NCBI RefSeq assembly: GCF_039523615.1
Contig: NZ_BAAAFQ010000005.1
Location: 62,001 to 126,000, forward strand
DNA from: Psychrosphaera haliotis
GTDB taxonomy: Bacteria; Pseudomonadota; Gammaproteobacteria; Enterobacterales; Alteromonadaceae
Length of the DNA: 64,000 nt
Reading direction: 5' to 3'
The notes under the pieces: generated by a model
The model's input: only the letters and a program-made list of their open reading frames with translations
Database searches by the model: none
What the model was told of the DNA's origin: nothing
Program-made: the position numbers and the translations under genes
Part shown: positions 51,614 through 60,039 of the stretch, piece after piece
Position numbering within the stretch: the first letter of the stretch is position 1
How the letters are laid out: each line of letters begins with the position of its first letter

Positions 51614-51725
51614 ACAAATTACAAATTACAAATTACAAATTACAAATTACAAATTACAAATTACAAATTACAAATTACAAATTACAAATTACAAATTACA
51701 AATTACAAATTACAAATTACAAATT
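51614..51725. repeat. Tandem array of 7-bp units (ACAAATT), 16 perfect copies
   Basis: Sixteen exact copies of ACAAATT run from 51614 to 51725 without interruption. The last unit supplies two bases of the SDR stop codon, and the array ends 60 bases upstream of the renalase-like gene start. Complete perfection implies recent expansion. Confidence 0.97.
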
Positions 51726-52452
51726 ACCAACTGATGGTTTTACCTTGCCAATCAACATAACTTAACTCTTGGTCAAACCTTTGGTTTTCAACCACCGTTA
51801 AAAAATACTTTGCTGATTGCTCTGAGGAAAAAAGTTGTTCCGATGGCACATTAGCTTGGAATGGCTTTGATAGTGGGCTGTCGGTTGTGCCTGGGTGGTA
51901 ACTTATAAATTTAAGGCCTTTATAACTTCGCGCGCATTCAATGGTGATGTTTTTGAGCAACATGTTAAGTGCAGCTTTGCTAGCACGATAACTATGCCAA
52001 CCACCAAGTCCGTTATCAGTGAGACTACCTATGCGAGCAGACAAAGCCGCTACTTTAAAAGACTGATCTTTATTAATAGCTTTTAAAATAGTTTGAATGA
52101 TTAGTATTGGAGTTGTGGTATTTGCTTTGATTACCTTTTCGAATGTGAGCGGGTCAAATTGGCTCAAGGCTTTTTCTGGTCGAAATTGTTGGCTGTGTAA
52201 AATCCCATTAAAAATATACAAGCCCGTTAAGTTTATTTGGTTGATATCTAAATATTGAATAACTGAATCAAGTGTCGCCTGCTCGTAATCACTAACTGCG
52301 TGGTGTGTGATATTCGGCTTATTCCAGTCTAATTGAGTACGGCTAAAGGTAATAACCTGATGATTTGGGTTAACGCTTAGTTGCTCAACAACGGCCTTGG
52401 CGATAGCGCTAGAGGCGCCAAAGATTAAAAATGTTTTGGTATTGTCTGACAT
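51724..52452 (-). CDS. Short-chain dehydrogenase/reductase family protein
   Basis: This protein of 242 residues has the cofactor motif LIFGASSAIAKAVVEQL and catalytic YRASKAALNMLLKNI (YxxxK). The start is the ATG at 52452, 5 bases after the DUF393 gene stop; an upstream in-frame start would overlap that gene. The TGxxxGxG motif is degenerate (GASSAIA), as in several small SDRs. Substrate unknown. The stop codon abuts the 7-bp repeat array. Confidence 0.83.
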   Translation of the reverse strand: MSDNTKTFLIFGASSAIAKAVVEQLSVNPNHQVITFSRTQLDWNKPNITHHAVSDYEQATLDSVIQYLDINQINLTGLYIFNGILHSQQFRPEKALSQFDPLTFEKVIKANTTTPILIIQTILKAINKDQSFKVAALSARIGSLTDNGLGGWHSYRASKAALNMLLKNITIECARSYKGLKFISYHPGTTDSPLSKPFQANVPSEQLFSSEQSAKYFLTVVENQRFDQELSYVDWQGKTISW

Positions 52453-52457
52453 GTAAA

Positions 52458-52868
52458 CTAGTCCTTGAGGCGACCGACTTGGCAAGACTCACACCGAGCC
52501 TTTCCGGTAAAGAATGCTGAAATTGAATATCTATTTTTTGCAAACCACAAGTAAACAGGGTCAGCGAAAAATCGAACCCAAGACCAAGTTAAAGGTTTAA
52601 ACAACCAGCCTTTGCCTACTGTGTCCCACGCTTTGTAGGTAACATCAAGCCCAAGAAGTAATGTCCCGTTGTTATCGATAGCGTGTAGGATTCGGTTTGC
52701 ATAGTCAGGATCAACATTGGGGTATTCGTTCATATCAACGCTGTTCTGAATATTAATAAATTCAATAGCATCGTTAGTATCGGCGTTGGCCAACTTTTTC
52801 ATTTCAGCAACACATAATGGGCAACAGCCATCGTAAAACAAAATAAGATCGTGAGATGTTTGAGTCAT
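52458..52868 (-). CDS. DUF393 (DCC-family) thiol-disulfide oxidoreductase
   Basis: The 136-residue protein has the family signature LFYDGCCPLCVAEM with its CxxC pair near residue 15, and the block LLLGLDVTYKAWDTVGKGWL. DCC-family proteins are predicted thioredoxin-fold redox proteins. A further CESC pair near the C-terminus is present. An 8-bp repeat array lies upstream of its start. Confidence 0.88.
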   Translation of the reverse strand: MTQTSHDLILFYDGCCPLCVAEMKKLANADTNDAIEFINIQNSVDMNEYPNVDPDYANRILHAIDNNGTLLLGLDVTYKAWDTVGKGWLFKPLTWSWVRFFADPVYLWFAKNRYSISAFFTGKARCESCQVGRLKD

Positions 52869-52896
52869 AACAAACTGCCTTTATATTTTCCAAAAA

Positions 52897-52984
52897 CTAA
52901 AAAACTAAAAAACTAAAAAACTAAAAAACTAAAAAACTAAAAAACTAAAAAACTAAAAAACTAAAAAACTAAAAAACTAAAAAA
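52897..52984. repeat. Tandem array of 8-bp units (CTAAAAAA), 11 perfect copies
   Basis: Eleven exact copies of CTAAAAAA (52897-52984), preceded by CAAAAA. The array lies 28 bases upstream of the DUF393 gene start and 8 bases after the TIGR01777 epimerase stop on the minus strand. Confidence 0.97.
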
Positions 52985-52992
52985 CTAGCGCG

Positions 52993-53898
52993 TTAACCTT
53001 TTAAAACATCATGTAACGCAGGCGACAATGTTTCAAATTTGAAGGTATAGCCGGAGTCTAATAATTCTTGTGGTACTGCTTTTTGACCATATAAAACCAA
53101 ATCAGCCATTTCACCCATCGCGAGTCTTAAAACAAACTCAGGAACTGGAAACAGGCAAGGGCGACCAAGCTCAGAAGCCAATGTTTTACTAAACTCTGCG
53201 TTTGTTACAGGGTTAGGTGCCGTAAAGTTAAAAGGCCCAGTAAGTACAGGATGTTCAACTAAATATTCTATTGCACTCACCATATCGTCAATATGAATCC
53301 AAGGCATAAATTGACGTCCTGTGGCAATACGTCCACCAAGCCCTAATTTAAAGGGCAACAGCATTTTATCTAATGCGCCACCTTTGTTACTCAATACTAT
53401 GCCGGTTCTGATCACGGCGACATTTGCATGTTTGGCGTGAAGTGCAATATCTTCCCATTGATGGCAAAGTTTATGACTAAATTCTGGGAAATGGTTTGTG
53501 AATTGCTCAGTTATTACCGTTGAACCTTGTCTTCCATAAATACCAACAGCACTGCCACTAATTAAGCGGATAGGGCGATCGTCAGAGCATTCTTTGCTAA
53601 TTTTATTAACGACTTGATCCGTCAACGTCCATCTACTTTTGCATAAACGGTCTTTTTGTTTGTCAGACCATCGTTTTGATACGATAGGCTCACCAGCCAA
53701 GTTCAACACAACGTCAAAGTCTTTAAAATTAACTTCTGATAAATCACTAACAATTAGTACATAAGACGGGAGCTTTTTTTGAGCTTGGGCTTTATCTCGA
53801 GTTAGTACCGTAAACTGAGCATTCGCATTAGTTATGTGATGTTGCTCAATAAATGCTCGACCAATCAAGCCAGTACCGCCTGTTATAAAATAATTCAT
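52993..53898 (-). CDS. TIGR01777-family epimerase (YfcH-like)
   Basis: The 301-residue SDR starts YFITGGTGLIGRAFIEQH and has DVVLNLAGEPIVSKRWSDKQK, FMPWIHIDDMV and FNFTAPNPVTNAEF, the TIGR01777 signature set. The C-terminal part (ALHDVLKG) matches the DUF1731 tail. A cell-division- or envelope-related role has been suggested for homologues, but the substrate is not known. Confidence 0.92.
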   Translation of the reverse strand: MNYFITGGTGLIGRAFIEQHHITNANAQFTVLTRDKAQAQKKLPSYVLIVSDLSEVNFKDFDVVLNLAGEPIVSKRWSDKQKDRLCKSRWTLTDQVVNKISKECSDDRPIRLISGSAVGIYGRQGSTVITEQFTNHFPEFSHKLCHQWEDIALHAKHANVAVIRTGIVLSNKGGALDKMLLPFKLGLGGRIATGRQFMPWIHIDDMVSAIEYLVEHPVLTGPFNFTAPNPVTNAEFSKTLASELGRPCLFPVPEFVLRLAMGEMADLVLYGQKAVPQELLDSGYTFKFETLSPALHDVLKG

Positions 53899-54007
53899 AA
53901 TAAAAAGCCGTTTAAGTGGGATTTAACTTGTTAATTAATCATAGTTCTTTTACGGTATTTAGCTGAAAAACGGTCACAAATTACGAAAAAGAATTTAAGG
54001 ATGAGTG

Positions 54008-55072
54008 ATGCCCAAGCTAGAAGTCAATTTTGCTACCAAGTTTTTGTTTATTATGGCGTGTCTTGTCATTTTATTAGCGGGCATAAAAGCCTCTAGCGCA
54101 ATTTTGGTACCTTTTTTACTGTCCATTTTTATTGCAATTATTACAAATCCACTGGTTGCTAAGTTAGTCTCTCTAAGAGTCCCTAGAGTTGTGGCTGTGC
54201 TCATTGTACTGTCGTTATTACTCGTTGTTGGTATGAGCTTAGCGGGTGTTGTAGGGCAATCATTTAATGACTTTTCAAAGTCCTTACCAGAATACCAAGA
54301 AAAACTAGCTGGCGAATTACATTGGTTAGTAAGCCAGTTGGCTTTGTTTAATATTGAAGTAGATAAGTCTCAGTTAACGGAATACTTTAACCCTGGCGTT
54401 GCCATGCAAATGGTTGGAAATTTGTTAAGTGGTTTTGGTGGCGTAATGGCCAACTTATTCTTAATTGTTTTAACGGTAGTGTTTATGTTGTTTGAAGCGC
54501 CTGATGTGAACAAAAAAATTCACATTGCGTTGCACGATCCAAAAATGAAGCTTCACCATATTGATAGATTTTTAGAGTCTGTAAACAGCTACTTAGCGAT
54601 TAAATCCCTAGTGAGTTTAGGCACCGCTGCACTGGTTGCCATTTTGTTGTGGGTACTCGATGTAGACTACGTTCTACTTTGGGCTGTGTTGGCTTTTCTA
54701 TTTAACTTTATTCCTAACATTGGTTCTATCATCGCTGCTGTGCCAGCCGTATTATTGGCGATAGTAGTACAAAGCCCAGCAGTTGCAGGTTTGGTAGCGC
54801 TTGGGTATGTAGGCATAAATACGATAATGGGCAATATTGTAGAGCCTAAGTTTATGGGCAGAGGCTTAGGCTTATCAACGTTGGTTGTATTCTTGTCGTT
54901 AATATTTTGGGGATGGTTATTAGGGACGGTTGGGATGTTATTGTCCGTACCTTTAACTATGATTGTTAAAATAGCCTTAGAAGCAAATGAAGATAGTAAA
55001 TGGCTTGGCTTGTTGCTTGGCAATGTTGATGAGCAAAAATTAAAATCTGAATTTGAAGAGTTGTCAGAATAA
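54008..55072 (+). CDS. AI-2E family transporter (PerM/YhhT-like)
   Basis: The protein of 354 residues has about eight membrane helices in the AI-2E layout, including FIPNIGSIIAAVPAVLLAI and GNIVEPKFMGRGLGLSTLVVF near the C-terminus. The ATG at 54008 is used, with AGGA 6 bases upstream; a GTG one codon earlier is in frame. Members export varied small molecules or act in Na+(Li+)/H+ exchange; the substrate here is unknown. A TIGR03546 gene follows. Confidence 0.9.
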   Translation: MPKLEVNFATKFLFIMACLVILLAGIKASSAILVPFLLSIFIAIITNPLVAKLVSLRVPRVVAVLIVLSLLLVVGMSLAGVVGQSFNDFSKSLPEYQEKLAGELHWLVSQLALFNIEVDKSQLTEYFNPGVAMQMVGNLLSGFGGVMANLFLIVLTVVFMLFEAPDVNKKIHIALHDPKMKLHHIDRFLESVNSYLAIKSLVSLGTAALVAILLWVLDVDYVLLWAVLAFLFNFIPNIGSIIAAVPAVLLAIVVQSPAVAGLVALGYVGINTIMGNIVEPKFMGRGLGLSTLVVFLSLIFWGWLLGTVGMLLSVPLTMIVKIALEANEDSKWLGLLLGNVDEQKLKSEFEELSE

Positions 55073-55085
55073 ACAAGGAGTTGAT

Positions 55086-55592
55086 GTGATTAGTCTATTA
55101 GCAAAATTATTAAGTGTTCTTAATTCCGATACGAAACCGAGTCAAATAGCGTTGGCAATTGCATTAGCATTGCTTGTTGGTTTTAACGGTGTTGTAAGCA
55201 GCATTGGTTTATTAGTGATTTTATTATTGTTTGTGGTGCGTTGTAATTTAACAATATTCTTAGCTTTTACTGCGGTGTTTGCTGTTCTTGGAAAATTGTT
55301 TTCTTTCCTAACTCATTTAATAGGTGAGGCTGTTCTAACCGCTGAAGGTTTACAAAGCTTGTTAACAGATTTGTACCAGACATACTGGTTTAGGCTAGAT
55401 GAATTAAACAACACGGTTGAAATGGGAAATTTGATTTTCTCCGTTGTTGCCTTTGTGCCTGTTTATTTTATAAGCATAATTATTGTGAATAAATACCGCG
55501 TCTCATTAATGGGATTTGCGAACAAATTTAAAGTAGTACAAACGCTTAAAGCGTCTAAGTTTTATCGTATTTACGCTGCAACACAAAGCTAA
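55086..55592 (+). CDS. TIGR03546-family membrane protein
   Basis: This protein of 168 residues starts at GTG 55086, placed 5 bases after a strong AAGGAG. It has several hydrophobic segments beginning ISLLAKLLSVLNSDTKPSQIA and resembles the TIGR03546 family. The family is of unknown function and is regularly followed by a TIGR03545 gene, as here 15 bases downstream. The two proteins are presumably partners. Confidence 0.78.
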   Translation: MISLLAKLLSVLNSDTKPSQIALAIALALLVGFNGVVSSIGLLVILLLFVVRCNLTIFLAFTAVFAVLGKLFSFLTHLIGEAVLTAEGLQSLLTDLYQTYWFRLDELNNTVEMGNLIFSVVAFVPVYFISIIIVNKYRVSLMGFANKFKVVQTLKASKFYRIYAATQS

Positions 55593-55607
55593 GAAGGACC
55601 ACTGAAT

Positions 55608-57440
55608 ATGGAAACTGAAAACAAGAAACAGCCAGGGCCAATTCGTGTTGGTGGTATAGCAACACTAGCAATCTCAGTCGGAGTGATTACCGCAGCTGGA
55701 TACTTTTTAGCGGCACCATTTGCTAAGAGCCTTATTTCTACTGGCATGGAGCAAGCTTTTGGAGCAGAAACGAATATTGATTCCGTTGATATTAATTGGC
55801 AGCCATTTGGCCTTACGATTAACGGCTTGAAACAAACAAACCCTGACAATTTGGGCGAAAATTTATTTGAGTTTAATCAAGCCGCGGCGAGTGCTAACTT
55901 GTGGGAATTGCTTATAGGCAACGTACTCATTGAACAGTTGACGGTTGATAACTTGATGTTCAATACACAGCGCGCTGAAAAAGGCGAAGCAATAGAGTCA
56001 GATGACGAAAGTGAAGAAGGACTAGAAAAGGGTGACTCTGAGTTAGGCGGCGGAATTGAAGTTCCTAGTGCCGATGAGTTGCTAGCTAAAGCAGATTTAA
56101 TTACTGAGAAAAAAGCAAAAGCACTAAAACAAACATGGAATACGGAAAACGAACAGTTAAAAGCAAAAGTTGATGCATTGCCAAGTAAAGATGCGCTTAA
56201 AAAATATGAGGCGCAGTGGAAAGAGATAGAGAATACAAAAGTAAAATCGCTTGAAGACTTAGAAACATTAAAGAAAAAAATCAACGTTTTAAAAGCGGAT
56301 CTTAAAAAAGACAAAGCCGCGATTTCAGAGTTAAAGTCTCAATACAAAGAGAGTAAAGAAAAGGTTGATACTGCTTATAAAGAGTTAAAAGCCGCGCCAG
56401 ATCTAGATTGGCAAAATATTAAGTCTAAATTGCCTATTGATGATCCGAATGCTGTTGCCATTTCAAAACTAATATTTGGCGATGAAGTAACGGGTTATAT
56501 CGTTAAGGCGGAAGAGTTATATCAAGCAGTAAAACCATTCATTGATGCAAACAAAGAAGTTAAAGCACAAGACAAGTTGTCAGCCGATAAACTTGAAACT
56601 GGCAGAGACATTGAGTTTAAACTGGAAGATAAATGGCCAACGTGGGTTATTAAACAGTTGCTGATAAATGTTGTTGCACCTAACCAACAAAAATTTAAAG
56701 TTACTGGCGAAGAAATAAATGTAGAAAACTATGTTCGTAATAAACCAAGTCAATACAGTGTAAATTTAGACTCTGAAATTAAAGGTGAGAGCTTAACGTT
56801 ATCAGGTAAGTACTTTGTTGATACGGTTGGTGATATCTCCACTGACGGCGACTGGTCTGCAAGTGGAATTAATGTTGATAGCAAATCTCTAACGGATAGC
56901 AGTGATTTAACAGTAACAATGCAAGACGCCATTCTGTCGGGTAATGGTCGTTATCAAGTTAACCGGCTGCTAGAAAGTCAGAACACCGTTTCATTTAGAA
57001 ACGTTAACTTAGCGGGCGAAGCATCAACAAAGCTTGCTCAACTGACTTTAGATACCTTAACAAAAGTATCTGAGTTTAACCTTAATGTGAACCTCGACGG
57101 TGAAGTATCATCGCCAAATGTATCAATTAAATCAGATCTAGATAACCAATTGAATACAGCATTTAAAGAGCAAGTTTCAGATCGCTGGAATGACTTACAA
57201 GATGAAACAAAAGGCAAACTAAAGGATAAGTTACAGGCAGAGTTGAACTTAAACGCAAAAGATCTCCAAAAGTTTAACGAAGTCAAAGCACAGTACGAAG
57301 CTGCTGAGTCTGATTTACAGAAGTATGGACAAGAGCAACTGGATAAGTTTTTAGACGAGAAAAAATCTGAGTTGAAAAACAAAGCTAAAGATAAACTAAA
57401 AGACAAGCTGAAGGATAAGTTGAAAGGTTTTGGATTTTAA
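55608..57440 (+). CDS. TIGR03545-family protein
   Basis: The 610-residue protein has one N-terminal membrane helix (about 15-40). An AsmA-like beta segment follows (IDSVDINWQPFGLTINGLKQ, residues 60-80), then a long charged coiled-coil region (about 160-260) and further beta-rich domains. It ends in a Lys/Asp-rich helix of repeated KLKDK units. This is the TIGR03545 pattern; function is unknown. The start is at 55608 with an AAGGA box upstream. It ends at a 20-bp repeat and a bidirectional terminator. Confidence 0.8.
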   Translation: METENKKQPGPIRVGGIATLAISVGVITAAGYFLAAPFAKSLISTGMEQAFGAETNIDSVDINWQPFGLTINGLKQTNPDNLGENLFEFNQAAASANLWELLIGNVLIEQLTVDNLMFNTQRAEKGEAIESDDESEEGLEKGDSELGGGIEVPSADELLAKADLITEKKAKALKQTWNTENEQLKAKVDALPSKDALKKYEAQWKEIENTKVKSLEDLETLKKKINVLKADLKKDKAAISELKSQYKESKEKVDTAYKELKAAPDLDWQNIKSKLPIDDPNAVAISKLIFGDEVTGYIVKAEELYQAVKPFIDANKEVKAQDKLSADKLETGRDIEFKLEDKWPTWVIKQLLINVVAPNQQKFKVTGEEINVENYVRNKPSQYSVNLDSEIKGESLTLSGKYFVDTVGDISTDGDWSASGINVDSKSLTDSSDLTVTMQDAILSGNGRYQVNRLLESQNTVSFRNVNLAGEASTKLAQLTLDTLTKVSEFNLNVNLDGEVSSPNVSIKSDLDNQLNTAFKEQVSDRWNDLQDETKGKLKDKLQAELNLNAKDLQKFNEVKAQYEAAESDLQKYGQEQLDKFLDEKKSELKNKAKDKLKDKLKDKLKGFGF

Positions 57441-57460
57441 ATAACCTTTGACGCTGGCAG

Positions 57461-57520
57461 TTACTTGGATAGGCAGGTAACTACTTGGATAGGCAGGTAG
57501 CTACTTGGACAGCTAAATAG
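57461..57520. repeat. Three tandem 20-bp direct repeats
   Basis: Units of 20 bases at 57461, 57481 and 57501 share the core CTACTTGGATAGGCAGGTAG; the third is degraded. They lie in the 3' region of the TIGR03545 gene before the terminator. No function was recognised. Confidence 0.8.
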
Positions 57521-57550
57521 TTATTTAAAACTGTTCATTCAACAGAAACA

Positions 57551-57577
57551 AAAAAAGCGCTCATAGAGCGCTTTTTA
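57551..57577. terminator. Bidirectional terminator between the TIGR03545 and PEP-CTERM genes
   Basis: AAAAAGCGCTC and GAGCGCTTTTT form an 11-bp stem closed by ATA, flanked by A and T runs. It can end transcripts from both convergent genes. Confidence 0.9.
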
Positions 57578-57622
57578 TTTGAATAAAGTTAGTCTAATAA
57601 GTTACTAGACTAATTCTAACTA

Positions 57623-58321
57623 TTATTTTGACTTATAGCGTCTTGCAGTAAATGCCAAGCCAGCAGCCATTAACAACCAAGTAGAAGGCTCAGGTACATT
57701 ATTAGAACCACCTGATGGTGGTATTGGCTGACCTAAATTGCCATTTCTCATTGCCATTGAATACTCTCTATCCATACCTTCAATCAAAATTAGATTATCT
57801 AGGTCGGTAAGCAAAAAGCGACCACCACCGTCTAGATCAAGAGTAGGTTCATGAAATATGACTGTATCATACGAAGTGCCAAGCGCTGGAATAGCTGGAG
57901 CGTTTAAATTAGTGCTTTCTATAGCGAACGAGCTCTCACCAGAGCCACCATTACCCCAAAATACGGTGTTAAGATCGTTGGCAATAAACAAACTAAAATT
58001 GTACATACTTGGAGTGAAAACGTTTGTCATTATAGATATTACGTCTATTTTGTCGTCACCAGGGTTGGTTTGATTTATGAAGTTAAAACTTGCTTGGTAA
58101 GACAAATTTGAAAAACCTGCTGATGTTATTGCATTTATACCGAAATCTAGCTCTCCGAATAGGCTGAATAAACCAGTGCCTTGCACTTCATATTCATCAG
58201 CTCCGATAAAGGTAGTACCTGAATAATCAATATCAAATTCATATTCAATTGGAGATGCGACAGCAACACTTGATAAAAGCATCGACGCTGCAATCACGCC
58301 ATTTTTGATAAGTTGTTTCAC
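57623..58321 (-). CDS. PEP-CTERM sorting-domain protein, exported
   Basis: The 232-residue protein has a signal peptide (about 1-22, ending VAVASPIEYE). It ends with NVPEPSTWLLMAAGLAFTARRYKSK: a PEP motif, a hydrophobic segment and a basic tail. This is the exosortase (EpsH)-recognised signal for cell-surface or exopolysaccharide anchoring. The mature region has no recognised domain. No exosortase gene is in the window; the exopolysaccharide operon at 1-5432 is a plausible partner by family knowledge. The start ATG is at 58321. Confidence 0.88.
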   Translation of the reverse strand: MKQLIKNGVIAASMLLSSVAVASPIEYEFDIDYSGTTFIGADEYEVQGTGLFSLFGELDFGINAITSAGFSNLSYQASFNFINQTNPGDDKIDVISIMTNVFTPSMYNFSLFIANDLNTVFWGNGGSGESSFAIESTNLNAPAIPALGTSYDTVIFHEPTLDLDGGGRFLLTDLDNLILIEGMDREYSMAMRNGNLGQPIPPSGGSNNVPEPSTWLLMAAGLAFTARRYKSK

Positions 58322-58494
58322 TATTAACCCCTTAGACTTCTAACAGTGTTTTGATCATTTTGGCCGAATATTAATCAAATAGCAATAAACTTTTGTTTTC
58401 AAGATATAAATAATTGGCTAGACTGGATAAATACTTTGTTGAAGTCCGACCAGTCGCTGTTTTGTCTTGAGCAATTAACAAAAGGATAAGTAAC

Positions 58495-59292
58495 ATGGAT
58501 ATCGAATCGATATTTGAAAATTTTAGTGAGAAGCAAGAAAGTTATAAGCTGACTATCCCAGATAATTGGTCTCAAGGGCGTACAGTATTCGGAGGCCTTT
58601 CTGCTGCATTAGCTTATCAAGCCGCTGAAAACTTAATCTCAGATGGACGAGAGCTAAGAGCGTTCCATTGTAATTTTGTTGGACCATTAAACGTTGATGA
58701 AGAAGTTGAAGTTAGCGCTGAAGTGTTGCGAACCGGAAGGAACGTAACTCAAATATTAGCTAAAGTAGTTCAAAACGGTCAAGTAGGTGTAATGGTACAA
58801 GTTTGTTTTGGTGTTTCTCGAGAATCAAAACTTAATCACATAGACCACCCTAAACATGACATGCCCATCCCTAAAAAAGCTAAGTTCATCCCACAAATAC
58901 CTAAAATCGTGCCTAAGTTTATTCGACATTTTGATCTTGCGTTAGAAAAAGGAAGCTTTTCAGTTGGAACTAAAAAGGATCCTGAAATGCACGGTTGGTG
59001 CCGACTATCTAAAGCCCCAAGCGAAATGAAAATGGCTTACCTAATTGCATTAATGGACGCGTGGCCGCCGACTATGTTCCAAATGATGAAGTTACCCGCT
59101 CCAGCAAGCACAATGAGTTGGGACATAGAGTTTATTCACCCAATAAGTGAAATATTACCAACAGACTGGTTAGCTTGTGTAGTAAAAGCATCGCATGTAA
59201 ACCAAGGGTATGGTCACGAAGAGGCAGACTTTTGGGATCAGAACGGTAGACTTGTCGCTTTATCAAGGCAGGTCGTAGCGGTATTTGGTTAA
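58495..59292 (+). CDS. Thioesterase family protein (TesB-like, double hotdog)
   Basis: This 265-residue protein resembles acyl-CoA thioesterase II-like proteins with two hotdog domains: SQGRTVFGGLSAALAYQAA in the first half and the TMSWDIEFIHPISEI block in the second. It probably hydrolyses acyl-CoA thioesters in the cytosol. A gap of 173 bases upstream contains no other gene. Exact chain-length specificity is unknown. Confidence 0.85.
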   Translation: MDIESIFENFSEKQESYKLTIPDNWSQGRTVFGGLSAALAYQAAENLISDGRELRAFHCNFVGPLNVDEEVEVSAEVLRTGRNVTQILAKVVQNGQVGVMVQVCFGVSRESKLNHIDHPKHDMPIPKKAKFIPQIPKIVPKFIRHFDLALEKGSFSVGTKKDPEMHGWCRLSKAPSEMKMAYLIALMDAWPPTMFQMMKLPAPASTMSWDIEFIHPISEILPTDWLACVVKASHVNQGYGHEEADFWDQNGRLVALSRQVVAVFG

Positions 59293-59368
59293 AAGTAAAA
59301 AATTGCTGACGCATATCAGTTAAATACTCGTATACTATTGCTAAGTCATTGTTTAAGAGGACATGCTG

Positions 59369-60004
59369 GTGGAATTATCTAATCTCCGTCGCGAGTATTG
59401 CCAAGGCAATTTAAGTGAATCGGATGTAAATCCGAATCCGTTTTTACAGTTTGAGTCTTGGTTGCAACAAGTTATTGAGGCAAAACTTCCCGATCCAACG
59501 GCGATGGTTGTTGCTACAGTTGATGCAACCGGCCAGCCATCTCAACGAATAGTATTGTTGAAAAACTGTGATGAAAACGGGTTTGTCTTTTTTACTAATT
59601 TAGGTAGCCGAAAAGCTCAAGAGTTAAAAAACAACCCAAAAATATCATTACATTTCCCATGGCATATTTTAGAGCGACAAGTCATTGTTTATGGTGAAGT
59701 AGAGCCTCTAAGTACCAAAGAAAATATGGCCTACTTTTTATCTCGGCCTAAAGAGAGCCAGTTGGCAGCTTATGCTTCTCACCAGTCTCAACCAATTAAA
59801 TCAAGAGAGCTTTTAATGCAAGGTTTTGCACGCATGAAAGATAAGTTCTTAAAAGGTGAAATACCTGCGCCTGATTTTTGGGGTGGCTTTAGAGTTAAAC
59901 CAATTAAAATTGAGTTTTGGCAAGGTGGTGAGCATAGACTTCACGATCGCATGCTTTACACAAAAACACCGCAGGGCTGGTCAATTGAGCGTTTGGCTCC
60001 TTAA
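59369..60004 (+). CDS. pdxH: Pyridoxine/pyridoxamine 5'-phosphate oxidase
   Basis: The protein of about 211 residues begins with LSNLRREYCQGNL and has the FMN-binding blocks VVATVDATGQPSQRIVLLK, FFTNLGSRKAQEL and the C-terminal FWQGGEHRLHDRM, all characteristic of PdxH. It makes pyridoxal 5'-phosphate. The GTG at 59369 has AAGAGG at optimal distance (8 bases); the ATG at 59363 is only 2 bases from that site and would add two residues. Confidence 0.96.
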   Translation: MELSNLRREYCQGNLSESDVNPNPFLQFESWLQQVIEAKLPDPTAMVVATVDATGQPSQRIVLLKNCDENGFVFFTNLGSRKAQELKNNPKISLHFPWHILERQVIVYGEVEPLSTKENMAYFLSRPKESQLAAYASHQSQPIKSRELLMQGFARMKDKFLKGEIPAPDFWGGFRVKPIKIEFWQGGEHRLHDRMLYTKTPQGWSIERLAP

Positions 60005-60039
60005 GCCCTAACGTTAAGTCATGAGCTTTATTAAATATA

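Noticed and set aside
22237..52984. Short tandem arrays considered as CRISPR-like arrays
   Set aside because: The units are 7-9 bases with no unique spacers and no cas genes are nearby; they are simple tandem repeats.
56038..57406. Long antisense frames across the TIGR03545 gene
   Set aside because: Their Ser/Phe-rich composition is the mirror of a Lys/Glu-rich coiled coil on the plus strand, with no ribosome-binding site or family match.
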